A stretch of 64,000 bases of DNA from Leishmania infantum JPCM5 (GCF_000002875.2 NC_009412.2:67001-131000), one strand, 5' to 3'. Positions 41,336 through 53,087 are shown, counted from the stretch's first letter. Numbers and translations: made by a program. Notes: generated from the sequence alone by a model not told the origin.

Positions 41336-44300
41336 CTCAAACGATGCCACTGGTAGGTTTCTCTCTCTCTTTGTATGTCTACGCTTCCTGATCATGGAGC
41401 CTGGATGTGGCACACACACACACATACACACACACACGCAGAGACGAACCACAACAACGAGAGAGAAGTTCATCGTGGGCGTGTCGCGCAAAGCCTGTAG
41501 CACGCTTTAGACGGGCCCTCCACTCAACGTAGAGGAGACATCCAGTGCGTTGACGGAACATCGGGCACACATCTTCCCATAACCTATTCGAAAACATCAT
41601 CCGAAGTACCGAGTCGGTTGATGATCTCGGTGCGTGGCAACGAGAGGCGCATCCCTGGTTCCCTCTCTGCTCGTCTTGTTGCACAGCGCCAGCGTTGGAC
41701 ACCTTTCGGTGTATGCCCTACTCTCAATGAACGTTTTCCATTCCATCGCCGCCGGCGCCTCCGCTGCAACGCTACCCCTCTCCCTCCATTCTGTAACCCC
41801 CACCCCCTTCTTCTTTGGTGCGTCGCCTCACTGCCGCCGAGCACACGCCTTTATCTGCCAGAGGTCCACGTGAACAGCTTTCGCTTGCCACGCCGTGCAC
41901 AATAGAGGAGGGAAAAGACAAGGGGAAAAGGGGGGACGAAAAGTCAGGCACCATCCTTGCTTTTTTTGTTTGCGTTATCATCCCGCACCCTCCCTTCCTG
42001 TCTCCCCTCCCTCTCCAAGTTCTGTTTTCTCCTGGTATTTTTGTTGCTTTGGTGCGTGTGCACGTCTAGAGGAACCCGAGACACAAGTAAGTGTGAAGAG
42101 CGCGGCGCAGCGGGCACAACGTCGTCTCGATAACCGCACTTTTTTTGTTGTCGGAGGCAGCGTAGGGGCGGAGTCCGCCATCCCTGCTTCTCCGCCTCTC
42201 TCCACCTCTATTCCTTTCTCTACCTTCCTTGTCACAGCTTCCTTCCTGCACACACACCCTCCCTCACCGCCTCCCCATCACAGAGAAGAGCTTTTGCTTT
42301 GGGCCTGCGCAAATAGAAAGACAAACATAACCAGCGAGGCACTCTTCCTTCACCCCACCCTCCTTCACAGCCAGAACTATATACAAAACTCGGCGGAGAA
42401 ACCAACAGCACCTTCACTTGCCCCCTTTTCCTCTTCTCACAGGTACCCGCACAAGCATCAGCAGCCATCTGCGCAACCTCTACCCCCATTTCCGTTCCCC
42501 TTCACAGGAGGAACCCAAGCAGAAAACGCTTCAAGAAAGGAAGCGCCAAGGCACGACTTAGACTCGGGTGGAGGTCCTTCTTGACGTTTCTCGCGGCTCT
42601 CTAACTCCTCAGGACGGAAAGCTAAGCCGATCACGCTTTCTCTGGTCTGTCTTATCATTGTGTGCCTGTGCTGCGTGTGTTGCCTTTCTTCTGCTTTGTT
42701 GGCCTGTCTTCACTGTCTCTCGCTTCTCTCTTTTCTGTTTCAGGCTTCTTCTGTCGCTGCCTGAACTGGTCCCCGCTCCCTTCCTTTGCGCGTCTGCCCT
42801 CCTGTCTCGTTTCCATCACTCTTCTTTGGTGCTCTGACTCCCTTTCCCCCTGCCGCTCCGCCACGTCGCCGCTGTTCGTTGTTTTTTCGTCCTTTTTTTT
42901 TCGTTTCCTTCTGTGCTCTCTTTTGGTCGCATCACAAACGTCTTTTCGTTGTTTTCTTCCCCTTCTCCTTCACTCCTTCACTCCTTCCTTCTCACCTCTC
43001 CCTCTCGTGTTCTCTCTCCGCCCATCTTCTGTCTTCCCTTCGCCCTCCCCTCTTTCTCTTCCGCTTGATCTCGTTCGCTTTTCTGATTCTCCTTTTCGTC
43101 TTTTCGGTGTGTCTGTGCATCTGTGTTGCTTCTTACGCTGCCCGTTTTTTTTTTGCTCTACTTCCTTGTGTTGCCTTTTCTTTGGGTGGGCGTGTGTGTC
43201 TCTGCACTTTCTGTTTGCGTTCCCTTTTGTATATCTCCCTATAGCGCTTCCTTCACCTACTCCGCTGCCTTCCTCCATTTTTATCTTTGGCTTGGTTTTC
43301 ACTTGTCTCTCCCCCCTTCCCTTCTCTCCCCTCGCTTCCTCCTCTTCGCCTCTCCTTTTTCCTCTTTTTCGTTTCTCAATTTTTTTCTCTCGTTCTTGTG
43401 CTCCCTTTATTTTGTTTTCTACGCGTGCTCGACGGTCTCCCAGTGTCGGTGAGTTTTCCTCCCTTGTTCGTTGCGTTCTCGCGGTCTACTCTTGTATTTG
43501 TGTGCTTTGTGCGTGTTGCCTTTTACTCCCCACCCACACCCACACACACACACTACCCCCTACCCTCTCCACCCTCCTCCTCTCTCGTTCTACGTTTCTG
43601 GTCTTCGTCCCTTTCTCGCGGTCTGTTTTTTTTTTTTTTAGAATCATTTCTCTGTTCATCGCTTTGCATCTGTCTCTCGCTCGCTCGCTTTCTTGTGCGC
43701 GCGCGGCATCATTGGCAGTCACAGACACGGTCATACACATCCCCACCAACAACAAAATAAGAACCGGTGCGCGTCTGCCGTGATTTTGCGTTTCTGTCAG
43801 AGGTTACCGAGAACGAAAGAAAGACAACAGACAAGATTCTCTTTCTCTTGTATTTTTTTTTGCTTTCTCGGGTTGGTGTCGTCGTTTATTTCGATCGCTT
43901 TCCACTGCTGCGGTTTGTAATATTGGTGCGTTTGTGTGTGCGTGTGTGTGCCTGCACTCTATCGATTGTTTCGCTCTTTCCTCTCCACTCTTTGCATCTA
44001 ACTCTTTTCGTCTTCTTCGTGTTGAACTTACTCACACTCGCAGAACGCAACCAAACAAGTGGCGAGGCTGTCGAAGCCATACGGCGGTTGCCTGTGTGTG
44101 TCTCTCTCTCACACACCCTCTCTCCCTCCCAGATTACATATCGTTTATTTCTATTTACACGCAGATACACCGACCATTCGAACTCTTTCGCTTTTCTCCC
44201 TCCTTCCCCTGTGAGTGCCCTCACTCCTCACCCCTCCCTCGCTCTCGCGCCCTCTTTCTTTGCCGTTTTACCTTCTTGTTGGTTCGTTTTTGCGCTGTCG

Positions 44301-44673
44301 TTCTATCGTGTCTCTTTTGCGTTATCCCCTTCTCCTCTGCCTCCCTCTTTTTTGCTCACGGGACTTTTCGCCGACACGCTCAGTGCGCGGAAAACAAAGG
44401 CCTGAGGTGGTGAGCGCCTGTCTTTGGTATCACAGCTTACTCAGAGAGACCTTGCTTGCGCGTGTGCGTACATGGGTGTACGTCTTCTGCGCTTTTCTTA
44501 TTTTCACCCTTTTCGTGTATTCACTCTTCACTCGCTTCCGTGCCTCTCCCTCGTTTGTGCGCGCGTTCACGAGGTGATCAAACCACCTCCGGAAAGATAA
44601 AGAAACAACCGTAAGGGGGGAGGGCGAGGGCTCTCAACATCGCCAGCCTGCGTTACACAGACATACATACACG

Positions 44674-44705
<32 letters not shown>

Positions 44706-45210
44706 CTCACATCCATACATACATTTCGCTTTGTCTTTTCGGGTTGCATTCTTCACGCGCACCCTCTACCCCCATCAGTGCCTTGCCGCGTTACCAAATC
44801 TACGTCTTTCTCTCTCTGTTTCTTGTATATACACGCACACACACATACTCGTTGCGCTCCCTCTCCTCCTTTTCTTCGGTTTCGTCGCGCCGCTACGCTG
44901 TTTGCGCGCGCGATCGCTGACTTTGTGCTGTTTTGTTTCTCGCTTTCGAGGTTACGCATCCTCGTTCTTCTTTTCTGTCGCGCTGTCTGCGGCAAGCGCT
45001 GGGTGTTTGCCCCCCCCCACACACATATATATATATATATATTTGTTCTCTCCCTGGTACTGTTTTCATCCATCCCCGCTCCACCTTTGCCTTTTTTTTT
45101 TGCTTTGTGTTTCCTCAAGTCCATCCCCCTTCCCCTCTCAACCCACGCTCAACATCACCGTGACCGACCCTCTTACACTAAGAGAAGCACTTCTCACAGG
45201 AGAAGGCGGA
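41336..45210. other. 3.9-kb pyrimidine-rich gene-free interval
   Basis: No gene I can support. From about 42590 to 44400 the + strand is almost all T and C, with scattered G. All its long open frames are Ser/Leu/Phe/Pro/Cys-rich translations of this tract. A (CA)n-(TA)n run is at 44673-44705 and an (AT)n run at 45024-45043. Near 45198 a CACAG lies eleven bases before the next gene's ATG and is a good splice acceptor candidate. Confidence 0.6.
44673..44705. repeat. (CA)n-(TA)n microsatellite
   Basis: A CA run passes directly into a TA run of nine to ten units upstream of the zinc-finger gene. A similar AC/AT run lies at 45019-45043. Confidence 0.9.
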
Positions 45211-47271
45211 ATGCATACTCGCGGCGACAGCGATGCACACGGTCAACCCCGCCGGCCGCTTGGCTGTGTCGAGTGCGACTTCAAATGCAGCACTGGGAAC
45301 GAGATGAGCCGCCACATTCACGCTACTCGACATGGAGCGGTGAAGTGCCCCCTGTGTGACACCTACATCGTGCCCCGCGGCTTCTTTGCAAGCCTGACAA
45401 AGCTGATTGAGCGCCATCGCGACCGCCAGCCGTCAGCGCCGGAAGCGAGCGTCTCACCGCCGCATTCGTCGTCCTCTACCAGCGCGGTGGCTTCTACTTC
45501 TAGCGGAGGTGCTGGGCCTCTGACCTCGATTGCCATTACTCACGCCCACTGCATCGGGCTGCCTGACTTCAAGTCTTATGAAAAGGCAGATTTCGAGCTA
45601 CCGGGCTCAGCGCAGGACTACAGTCTCGCCGGCGACTTCGCGGGTGGCGCGCAAGGCCGAGGCACAAGCGCCGCCTTAGTCCCATGTGAGCCAGACAACG
45701 CCGGAGGCTCCCGCACACCGTTTCGCTGCATGGAGTGCTTGAATCTTTGCGGCACGTGGACAAAGGCCACGAAGCACATGGATAAGAGTGGACACACCCT
45801 TCCCCTCTGCGTGCAGTGCTTGATGCGTCTACGCTGCTTTGGCCCTCAGCGACCAATAAAGCACGAGGAGAGCACCGGCCACTGTGGCTTCTACGGTGTC
45901 TTCTACACCCGCCGCGACTACCTCTGCGAGGTGCAGGCGCCGCGTAGCGTTTACAACTACAGCAACTCCTACACTGGGCTCTCCACACTCCAGTACAAGT
46001 GCGTGTGCGGCATCTCCTTTCTCCACCCTCTGCACCTCGCGGAGCACCTGCGCCGGGTGCATCACGCAACATGCATTAGGGACGAGGCTGTCTGTCGCCG
46101 CTGCGATACACGTGGGACGCTAGCGGATTTGATGGTGCATCTGCGACAGGGCTGCCCGCAGGTGACGCCGACCATGCGAAACAACGGTAGCAGCACCACA
46201 TTCACCGACACTTCAGCCTCATCGCTGGCAGGCAGCAATATGCGATTACCGTCGATGACGTCGCCAAATTGCCCCACTGCACCGTCGAAAGACCAGGAGG
46301 ACCAAGGTGGTGCAGGGGGAAGTGGCGGCGACAATGCTGCAGTGACGCCGCCCGTGATTGAGGTGCCCGGGTTCTCCGGCGCGTCGTTCCTGCAGTGGCG
46401 TCCGCTGCTGCCACCCATGACGGCGGACGATGTACCACTGATGGACGAATCCTACGCAATGTCGGGGGACATCAGCGGTTTTCGTGCACTTGCGTCGCAG
46501 CCGGCGTCATCATCATCTCACGTGGCCACCGCCGAGGTTCGCAAGGCATCTTACGTCGTCCTGTACCAGTGCCGTGAGTGCCTGTTTCTCTTTTCCAGCT
46601 GGGAGCGTATGGTGCACCACATTCACGCCACTGGGCACTGCAGTACGTACTGCTGCAAGTGCAGGTGCGACCTGCCGCAGCTGGTAAACCACCCAACGCC
46701 GCACGAGGCGAGCGGAGTGTCACGATCTTCAACGCAGCTGCCAGCGTATGGCGGCGCCGCCACATCAGCGCCGCTATTGGTTTGCTCCACCACGCTCAAC
46801 GACCATCTCGATCATCTACGTCGCTGCGGCGACATCATCGGCTTCCCCACATCGCCGAGGAGTCTTGAGGTGCTCGTCGACGTGAACGCCGAGTGTTACC
46901 AGGGCTCTCTCGATCCATCACCGGACTTGTTTACGGGGGATCGGGTCATCATGGCGTACCAGTGCCCGGCCGAGCAACTTGGCTGCTATGAGGTTTTTCT
47001 GAACTACGGCAATCTTGTAGAGCATTTGATGGCGACAGGGCACGGCTCGAACCCGTGCCCAGATGACGCGGAAGGCTCCGACAACACCCTCGCAACGAGG
47101 CGACTCTCCTCCTGCTATCCGATGGTGGCCTATCGGGCGAAGTTCACCGTGCTGCAGCTGCGCGATCACTTCGGCTTCGTGCAGTGTTCCTACTGTGAAT
47201 CGGCCGTGCCGCGCGGGGAGGAGGAGCTGCACGAGGCGCTCTGCATCATGCGCCGCCGCATGGGACACTAG
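45211..47271 (+). CDS. Multi C2H2-type zinc-finger protein
   Basis: Encodes 686 residues with at least five C2H2-like fingers. The clear ones are CVECDFKCSTGNEMSRHIH plus ATRH near residue 16, CMECLNLCGTWTKATKHMD near 173, CVCGISFLHPLHLAEHLRRV near 266, CRECLFLFSSWERMVHHIH near 453, and a CPAEQLGC-type finger ending LVEHLMATGH near 588. Shorter Cys pairs follow several fingers (for example CPLCDTYI and CVQCLM), as if each is backed by a second metal site. Spacing of C-x2-C-x12-H-x5-H is longer than in the classical DNA-binding Zif268 type and is closer to RNA- or protein-binding fingers. Linkers are Ser/Thr/Gly-rich. The ATG at 45211 is chosen just after a CACAG acceptor. It is the last intact gene of the + cluster before the repeat-rich zone. 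Confidence 0.82.
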   Translation: MHTRGDSDAHGQPRRPLGCVECDFKCSTGNEMSRHIHATRHGAVKCPLCDTYIVPRGFFASLTKLIERHRDRQPSAPEASVSPPHSSSSTSAVASTSSGGAGPLTSIAITHAHCIGLPDFKSYEKADFELPGSAQDYSLAGDFAGGAQGRGTSAALVPCEPDNAGGSRTPFRCMECLNLCGTWTKATKHMDKSGHTLPLCVQCLMRLRCFGPQRPIKHEESTGHCGFYGVFYTRRDYLCEVQAPRSVYNYSNSYTGLSTLQYKCVCGISFLHPLHLAEHLRRVHHATCIRDEAVCRRCDTRGTLADLMVHLRQGCPQVTPTMRNNGSSTTFTDTSASSLAGSNMRLPSMTSPNCPTAPSKDQEDQGGAGGSGGDNAAVTPPVIEVPGFSGASFLQWRPLLPPMTADDVPLMDESYAMSGDISGFRALASQPASSSSHVATAEVRKASYVVLYQCRECLFLFSSWERMVHHIHATGHCSTYCCKCRCDLPQLVNHPTPHEASGVSRSSTQLPAYGGAATSAPLLVCSTTLNDHLDHLRRCGDIIGFPTSPRSLEVLVDVNAECYQGSLDPSPDLFTGDRVIMAYQCPAEQLGCYEVFLNYGNLVEHLMATGHGSNPCPDDAEGSDNTLATRRLSSCYPMVAYRAKFTVLQLRDHFGFVQCSYCESAVPRGEEELHEALCIMRRRMGH

Positions 47272-47764
47272 TTCTGTTTTTCCGTGTGGGCGTATTTGTA
47301 TGTTTATTTCTGGAAAGAAGCAGCAGCGCACGAAGAGGCTTGCCGCAGCAGGGTGGCGATTTCGCAGATGCTCGGCCGCGTCAAGCTCACAAGAGGCGCA
47401 TGGGTAACATCCGCTGAGCGAAAATGGGGAAGCGAAACGCAAAGGCAACTTCGTATGAGGAAAAAAGAACGAGCGGTGGCGGTGTGAGCTCAGCGGCATC
47501 AGAGAGGGAAGGCGGAGGGGAGTCAGAAAAAGGAAGACACCGAAAATGCGGTCAACGGCGTCTTTGGTGGCGTGCGTATGTGCATGTGTGGGTGTGAGTG
47601 TGGGTGAGAGAGAGAGACGCATCTGTAGGCAAGTGTGGCTGTTGCAAAGGAAGCGCTCTCTGGAAGGCGGCTCTATCAGAGGCGGTGGTGTGAAGCGGTG
47701 CTGTGATGTCTGAGTGTGAGTGCTTCTGTTTAGCTTTCTTTTGTTATCTGTTTCTTTGTCTGAT
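47272..47764. other. Spacer after zinc-finger gene
   Basis: Probably the 3' UTR of the zinc-finger gene. It is purine-leaning at 47440-47540 and T-rich at 47725-47762. No gene. Confidence 0.45.
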
Positions 47765-48225
47765 CCCTGATGGTGCCGGCCACCTCAGTGCGAGGTATCA
47801 GGGCCCCGCGCCCACTCTTTGTGGGGAGGACGAAAGTCGGCAGTCTCCCCTCGGGAACGGCTGCGGGCTCTTGGCTTCGGTGAAAAAGGTTGGGCTGGCG
47901 CTATGCCGGACAGACTTGGGGTCATGATCCCGCTTGCGCTAGTCCACCACAAATCGTGCCGACGACTCGACAAACATATGCTTCCGAGTACCCCTTTTCT
48001 GCTTTGGCTGCGTCGCGGTGATGTGGAACATGACCCAGGGCCTAGCCTGCACTGTACGCAGTCGCATCGCGATGGTCTGAACGACATCAGACGGTGCCGG
48101 TCGGCCCTGTTCCTCGACATAGCCATGTTACAGCATCGGCAGACGAACTGTGGTTGTGTATGGGTCAAGTTGCTGACTGGCTTGTGGCAGAAGGCACACT
48201 TCGAAGGAAATACAACAAAAAAAGG
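47765..48225 (+). mobile_element. SIDER-like retroposon with 2A-like relic
   Basis: Begins CCCTGATGGTGCCGGCCACC, matching the start of the element at 53637. It continues in parallel with that element (GTGGGGAGG, ACGGCTGCG, GGCTGGCGCTATGCC) and ends in an A-rich stretch (AATACAACAAAAAAAG at about 48210-48225). The length of about 460 bp, the ingi-type 5' part and the A-rich tail fit a SIDER. In one frame (about 47900-48055) it still reads MPDRLGVMIPLALVHH and then LLWLRRGDVEHDPGP, a near-perfect relic of the 2A-like peptide that ingi/L1Tc elements encode at their N-terminus. SIDERs in Leishmania 3' UTRs are known to affect mRNA stability. Here it could act on the zinc-finger mRNA; this is inference. 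Confidence 0.75.
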
Positions 48226-48303
48226 GTCTTTTTCTTCCTCCTTCGCTTCTTGATTTTTTTTTCATGTGATGTGGTGTAAGCTCATAGCCGACATGGGTAC
48301 CCG

Positions 48304-48430
48304 CGTGTGTGTGTGTGTGTGCGTGTGTATGTGTATGTGTGTGTGTGCGTGTACGTGAGTGTGTGCATCCTTATTAGTTCCTGTCCTCCGCGTGAAAGCG
48401 TTCTTGTGTGTTTGTGTGTGTGTGTGTCTG
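48304..48430. repeat. (TG)n-rich stretch
   Basis: Interrupted TG/TGTA repeats just downstream of the SIDER-like element. Purely simple sequence. Confidence 0.85.
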
Positions 48431-51400
48431 TGTCTTTGTTTGTTTTGCTGTCCTCTCCCTGGCGTGCGTAACTCACGATTTCACGATAGCCTCATTACCG
48501 TCCACTCCCCTCTTTCTGTCACCTAAGTGCTCTGCTCTTCCTCTCTCGGGTAGCTTCCGCGTACGTGTGCCGTTGACTGTAAGTGTTTCGCTCTGTGTGT
48601 GTGCGTGTTTCTTTCCTCCTCCCCCTTCTATTCCACTTTTATTTTCAAGTGTGCTGGGTGTGTTCGTGCGTGCGTGTGTGTGTGTGTGTGCTGTTTCTTC
48701 TCGGGCCTTCCTTCCTTTTTTTTCTCTCGTCTCACTGGCTTTCTTTGTTGTTGTTGCTTGTGCTATGGTTGTCTTCTCTCCGCCATCCCCTCATCTCGCC
48801 CCCTCCTCCTCCTCCATGTGTCTGCGCTTGTACTTTTTTTTTCGCGCGCGCCTGTATGCGTGTGTGTGTGTGTCTCCCTGTGTGTGGCTTTTTTCTTGCT
48901 TGCTTATTCTTCTCTTTATAATTTACGCCATGGGTTTGTGTTCACGTTATCGACATTCTACACCTCGAAACGCACCTTCTCCTCTTCTCTGGAGTCTCAC
49001 GTTGTACGAGAGAATGGGGGGAGGGCAGGAGGATGCTCACACACTTCTATAGTTCACCCCCCCCACCACCACCACCCCATCCTCTCGACTTCTCTCTCTC
49101 CGCTGCGCCCCCGACTCTCACCGTCTTGCATATCGCCATCCCTGTTACGTCCAATCTCTCCTCTACGTCCCCCCTCTCCTCCTAGCTTCACCTTCTTGTG
49201 ACAGCTCGTTGCACATTCCTTTTCGTTTTCGATTGCCCCTTCTTGTTTTCTCTTTGGTAGCGTCGCGAGAAATAGGGAGAAGCGAGGCGGGGCTTTGCCT
49301 CTCTCTCTCCCTCCGTGATGCAGACGACGGCAGACGCCCCTGAGTGTTGCTGGTTTGGGCTTTCGCTGTGCAGATGCATGAGGAGCAGAGGAGAAGGAGG
49401 TTGTGTTCACCTATATGAAGGAAGTGATCGGCCGCCTTCCCTTTTCCTTGCAGCGAGTGTGTATGTTTTTTTTTTTTTACCCTCGTACTCTCACGTTGAC
49501 GATGATCCTGTTTGTGGCGCTGCTCGACACTGTTGTGGACAGTGGCGGTGTGCGACTGCCGGTGGCAAGTGGGGAAGGGAGGGAGGGAGGGGCAAGAAAG
49601 AGGAGAGAAAGTCCATTTTTTGATGTGTTCGCGCTTTTTTTCGGCTGGTGTTGTTTCTCTTCCGCTGTGCTGTCTCAGATCTGTCGTGTGCACTTTTTTC
49701 TTTCTCTTAGAGGAGGGTAGGAGGGTTTGTGTGAATGCGTTACTGAGCAGGTGTGTGCGTGGGGGGGGGAACTTGTGCGCCGTCTTTCCGTTAGTTTGTC
49801 TCCTTTTCCTTTTGTTGTTTTTGCAGCTTTTTCGTCTTTTGTCGTTGCTCGTTTTCGTCTTCTTTTATCGTTTTTTTCTCTTCCTTGCTTCTTCTGTCAC
49901 TCCTGCCCCCTCCCCTCTCTCCTCTCCTCTCCTCTGTGTTTTCCCCTTCTTTCGGGTTTTTTTACCCTTTCTTTCTTCTTTTGTTTTTTTTCGTTGCTCC
50001 TCGCCAAACCACATACGGCAACCTCCCAAAGATTTCGCTCTTCGCTTCCCTTTTTCTTGTTGTTCCGCACCTGTCTCTGTGTGTGTGTGGTGGGTTTCAT
50101 CTCACTCTTTTGTGCCCCATATGCTTGTGTCTTGATTTGGCTGCTTCTCATTCCCCTCTTCACCGCCGTCTTTTTTTTTCTGTCTTGTCCTTTGCTTACT
50201 TCCACAAACTGTCGCCCCTTCCTCTACCCTTCCTCTCTCTTCCTCTCCGTGCCTTGCCCTCTCGCCCTTCTTTCCCAGCCTCCCTTTCCTCCACCTGTTT
50301 GTCCGCGCGTCTTCTGCTCGCTGTGTGTGTGTGTGTCTTTCTCTCTACGCGCTATTTGCCCCGCGCGCTACATTGCTTCTGGATGCCGGTCGTCGTTTCT
50401 CTGTCGTGCTGTGCCAGGGGAGTGAAGGGACGCTTTCTCTTTTCACCTCTGCGTGGTCGCATGTTTGGCCTTTTCTTCTGCCAAAGTTCTCCATAGGCGG
50501 CAGAGGAGGGGAGAGAGGAAAGTCGGAGGGAAACGGTCACCAGTGCGCGTACACGTAGGCACCCTCATTTGCCTTTGTTGGTGTGTTCTCTCTCTCTCTG
50601 CCGCGGTCGATTTCAACTTAGCACTTTCCTTTTTCATTCCTCTCCCTCTGCGCGCGCCCTCTCTCGTCGTCTCGTCTACCTCTTTTGTTGTTGCCGATGT
50701 TCTCATTCACCCTCCCTCCCTTAACCTCCGCTGTAGACGCGATGATGCCCCAATTCTTTGTCTTACTGAGTGGGCGTGTTTTTTATTATTGTTATTTGGT
50801 GTGTGTATCACAGAGGGGTTTCTGCGGGCTTGCCGGTTTCAGAAGAACAAGAAAGCCCGTCTTTCGCCTCCCCTATTCCTCTTTCTGCCCCCCCTCTCCG
50901 AGCACGCTATCACCGCTTTTCCATCTTTTTCTTTATTTTCGAGCCATGACGCCCACACGGCTGAGGTATATGTAGATGAGAAACGGATACGCACAGCCAG
51001 CCTCCCACGACGCTCGGCATCTACCTTTGCTTTTTCTTCATGGCCACCACGCTAGCCATGAACCTTTCTGTGGGCTTCAGCACGTCGCAGAGCACGAAGA
51101 TGCTCACACAGATTGCTCTTTTTTTTTACTCGCCTCTTGCTTGCGCTGGTATTGCTTTTCGGAATAGGCATATCGCCTATCAACTTGTTTTGTCCATCTG
51201 ACGCCTTCACAGACTCGTTCTCCAGCCCTCCCTGCATTCCCTGCGATTTCGCCCTATGACATCATTGGCCATGTTGCCCATTTTTCCTGCTCTCTCTCTC
51301 GCCTTATTGCGATCTGCTCCTACGCAGGTGGGCGGGGGTGATAGTGTTCACTGACGCTTGTCTGCGTGTGCCCGCGCTACGTGGCGCTAGCTCTCTTTTT

Positions 51401-51681
51401 TTTTGCTTCGCTGTGCTCATGTTACGTTCTTCTTGCCTGAACTTCCGTTTCTCACCGCCTTCTTCACCACTACCATCATGCGCAAGTGCCTGCCTGAGTT
51501 TGTGCGCACCCTCTTCTCTGTCTGTTTCTGTACCCATGCCACGAGAGGTCGGCGCACACGCACACGCAGACGTCTTCACTGACTATGTTGTCCCTCCTTC
51601 GTTAACTTTTACTTCGATTTTCACATCATGCTACGTCTGTCTCTTCACTTCATGTGTTCCTCCCAAAGTTGCGTTGTTTCT

Positions 51682-51708
51682 CACACACACACACACACAC
51701 ACACACAC
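51682..51708. repeat. (CA)n microsatellite
   Basis: About thirteen uninterrupted CA units within the gene-free interval. Confidence 0.9.
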
Positions 51709-52652
51709 TTTCCGTCTTCTCCGCGCGGTCTGCTTCGGCTGTATGAGTTGTGTAGCCTCTCGTGATGGAGCCTTCTCTCTCCTCGTCGTTAGCGCCTACA
51801 CGCTCGCGCTTGCCTTCACCACTTGAGTTCCTTCTTCGCTTCTTCTTCGACTGATATACCATCTTCCTTTTTGTGTGTTTGTGTGTGTGCGCGCGCGTGC
51901 CTCGAGCCCCGTTGATTGCTGTCGACTTTCTCCATGTCCTCTCTTCTCCCTTTCCTCCTTTTCGCGTGCTCTTGTTTTTTTTTGTCGTGTGTGCGTGTGT
52001 GTGCTCACTGGGGATAAAAAAGTTTCTTCGTTCGTGTTTCTGTCTTTGCTCTTCTCATATGCGCACGTGTCTGTGGATTTCCACGCATGTGCAGGAAGAG
52101 CGGGCGATGACCCAACGGTTCATCTTCAGCGCGGCGTACAGAAGGGGAAAATACGAAGCAGCGGCTGCTGCGCGCTCATCCAGACTTTGTCTACACATGG
52201 AGAAAAAAAATTGATTGCCTGTGAGCGTGTGCAACCACCTGTAAGTACGTCGGCGTAGGCGTTTTCTGTGACTGTGTGAGCGCGTGCACCCAGCTTGGAT
52301 AGCCCTCATCTCCGTTTGTTCCTCTTCCTTTGTTTCCTGTGTGTGCGCGCTCACACAGGTGAGCGTCTTTCCGCGCGTTGTGTTTGCATGTGCGTGCGTG
52401 GGTGCCGTTTTGTGCGCATATCTGCACCGGTGGAATGAACGTCTTTTTTGTTTGATCGTTTTTCCGGTTTCCTTCCTCTTCCCTTGCCGACTCAGTTCTC
52501 TCTCGAATTTTCCGCCTCTCCTATCTCTACACCCCCTAAGCGGCTCTTTCCTTTCATTTTATTTTCTCATTTTGGTGCCCTCATCACCGCACGTGGAAGC
52601 CGCTCTTTTCTTTCTTTTTGTCACACTTGTCTGCACCCCCACCCGCTCATGA

Positions 52653-53087
52653 CGTGCGGGGGTGGGGAGGGGCCACTTCAGCGTGGCATCTCAGGACACA
52701 GGGGGGGGGGCGCTCGCTCTCTCTCTCTGTGTGCGGAGGAACGAAGCAGCCCCCCACCGCCCACCCTCTTCGCTATCCCTGCCAATGCGAGGCCACTTCT
52801 GGTGGTGGCAAGCTCAAACGCGCCCTCATGATGTGTCGGAGGCGCCAGAGCGATGCGTCGCTGCTGACGCCGGCGGCCAGGTCCCGGAGTGGGGCGGTGT
52901 CGGTGCGACCTGCGACCGTGAACACGTCTGTGCCGCCCACATCGATGGGCAAAGCGCCAGCGGGAGTCGAGCGAATCCCACCCAACCCTCACACCGCCCA
53001 CTGCGGGGGGGGCCGGGGTGTCGCCCCGCGAGGGGTGCACCGCAGGGGTGGCGGCCGGCATAACGGGCCGGCTGTGAGGCGGCCTGC
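52653..53087 (+). repeat. Dispersed 435-bp repeat, copy 2
   Basis: Same sequence and orientation as 13386-13822, about 98% identical by eye. Differences include CCACCTC versus CCACTTC near the start, GAGGAGC versus GAGGAAC, and one fewer C in TGTCCGGAGG versus TGTCGGAGG. The flanks differ completely, so the shared unit is a dispersed element and not a longer duplication. It lies 550 bases upstream of the degenerate retrotransposon. Confidence 0.8.

Larger units (their letters stand above)
48226..52652. other. 4.4-kb gene-free pyrimidine-rich interval
   Basis: No supported gene on either strand. (TG)n microsatellites occur at 48304-48360 and 48405-48430, with a (CA)13-like run at 51682-51708. 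Between 48540 and 50700 the + strand is nearly all T, C and G with very few A. Homopolymer T runs are frequent. No intact gene follows on the + strand, so this is not an obvious leader. Confidence 0.55.

Noticed and set aside
42662..43783. Plus-strand open frame of 373 codons
   Set aside because: It is a translation of a T/C tract (Phe, Ser, Leu, Pro, Cys only) with no protein-like features.
48408..50496. Several 200-codon plus-strand frames (48408, 49512, 49727, 49885)
   Set aside because: All are Cys/Val/Phe/Ser/Leu-rich translations of TG and T/C simple sequence in overlapping frames.
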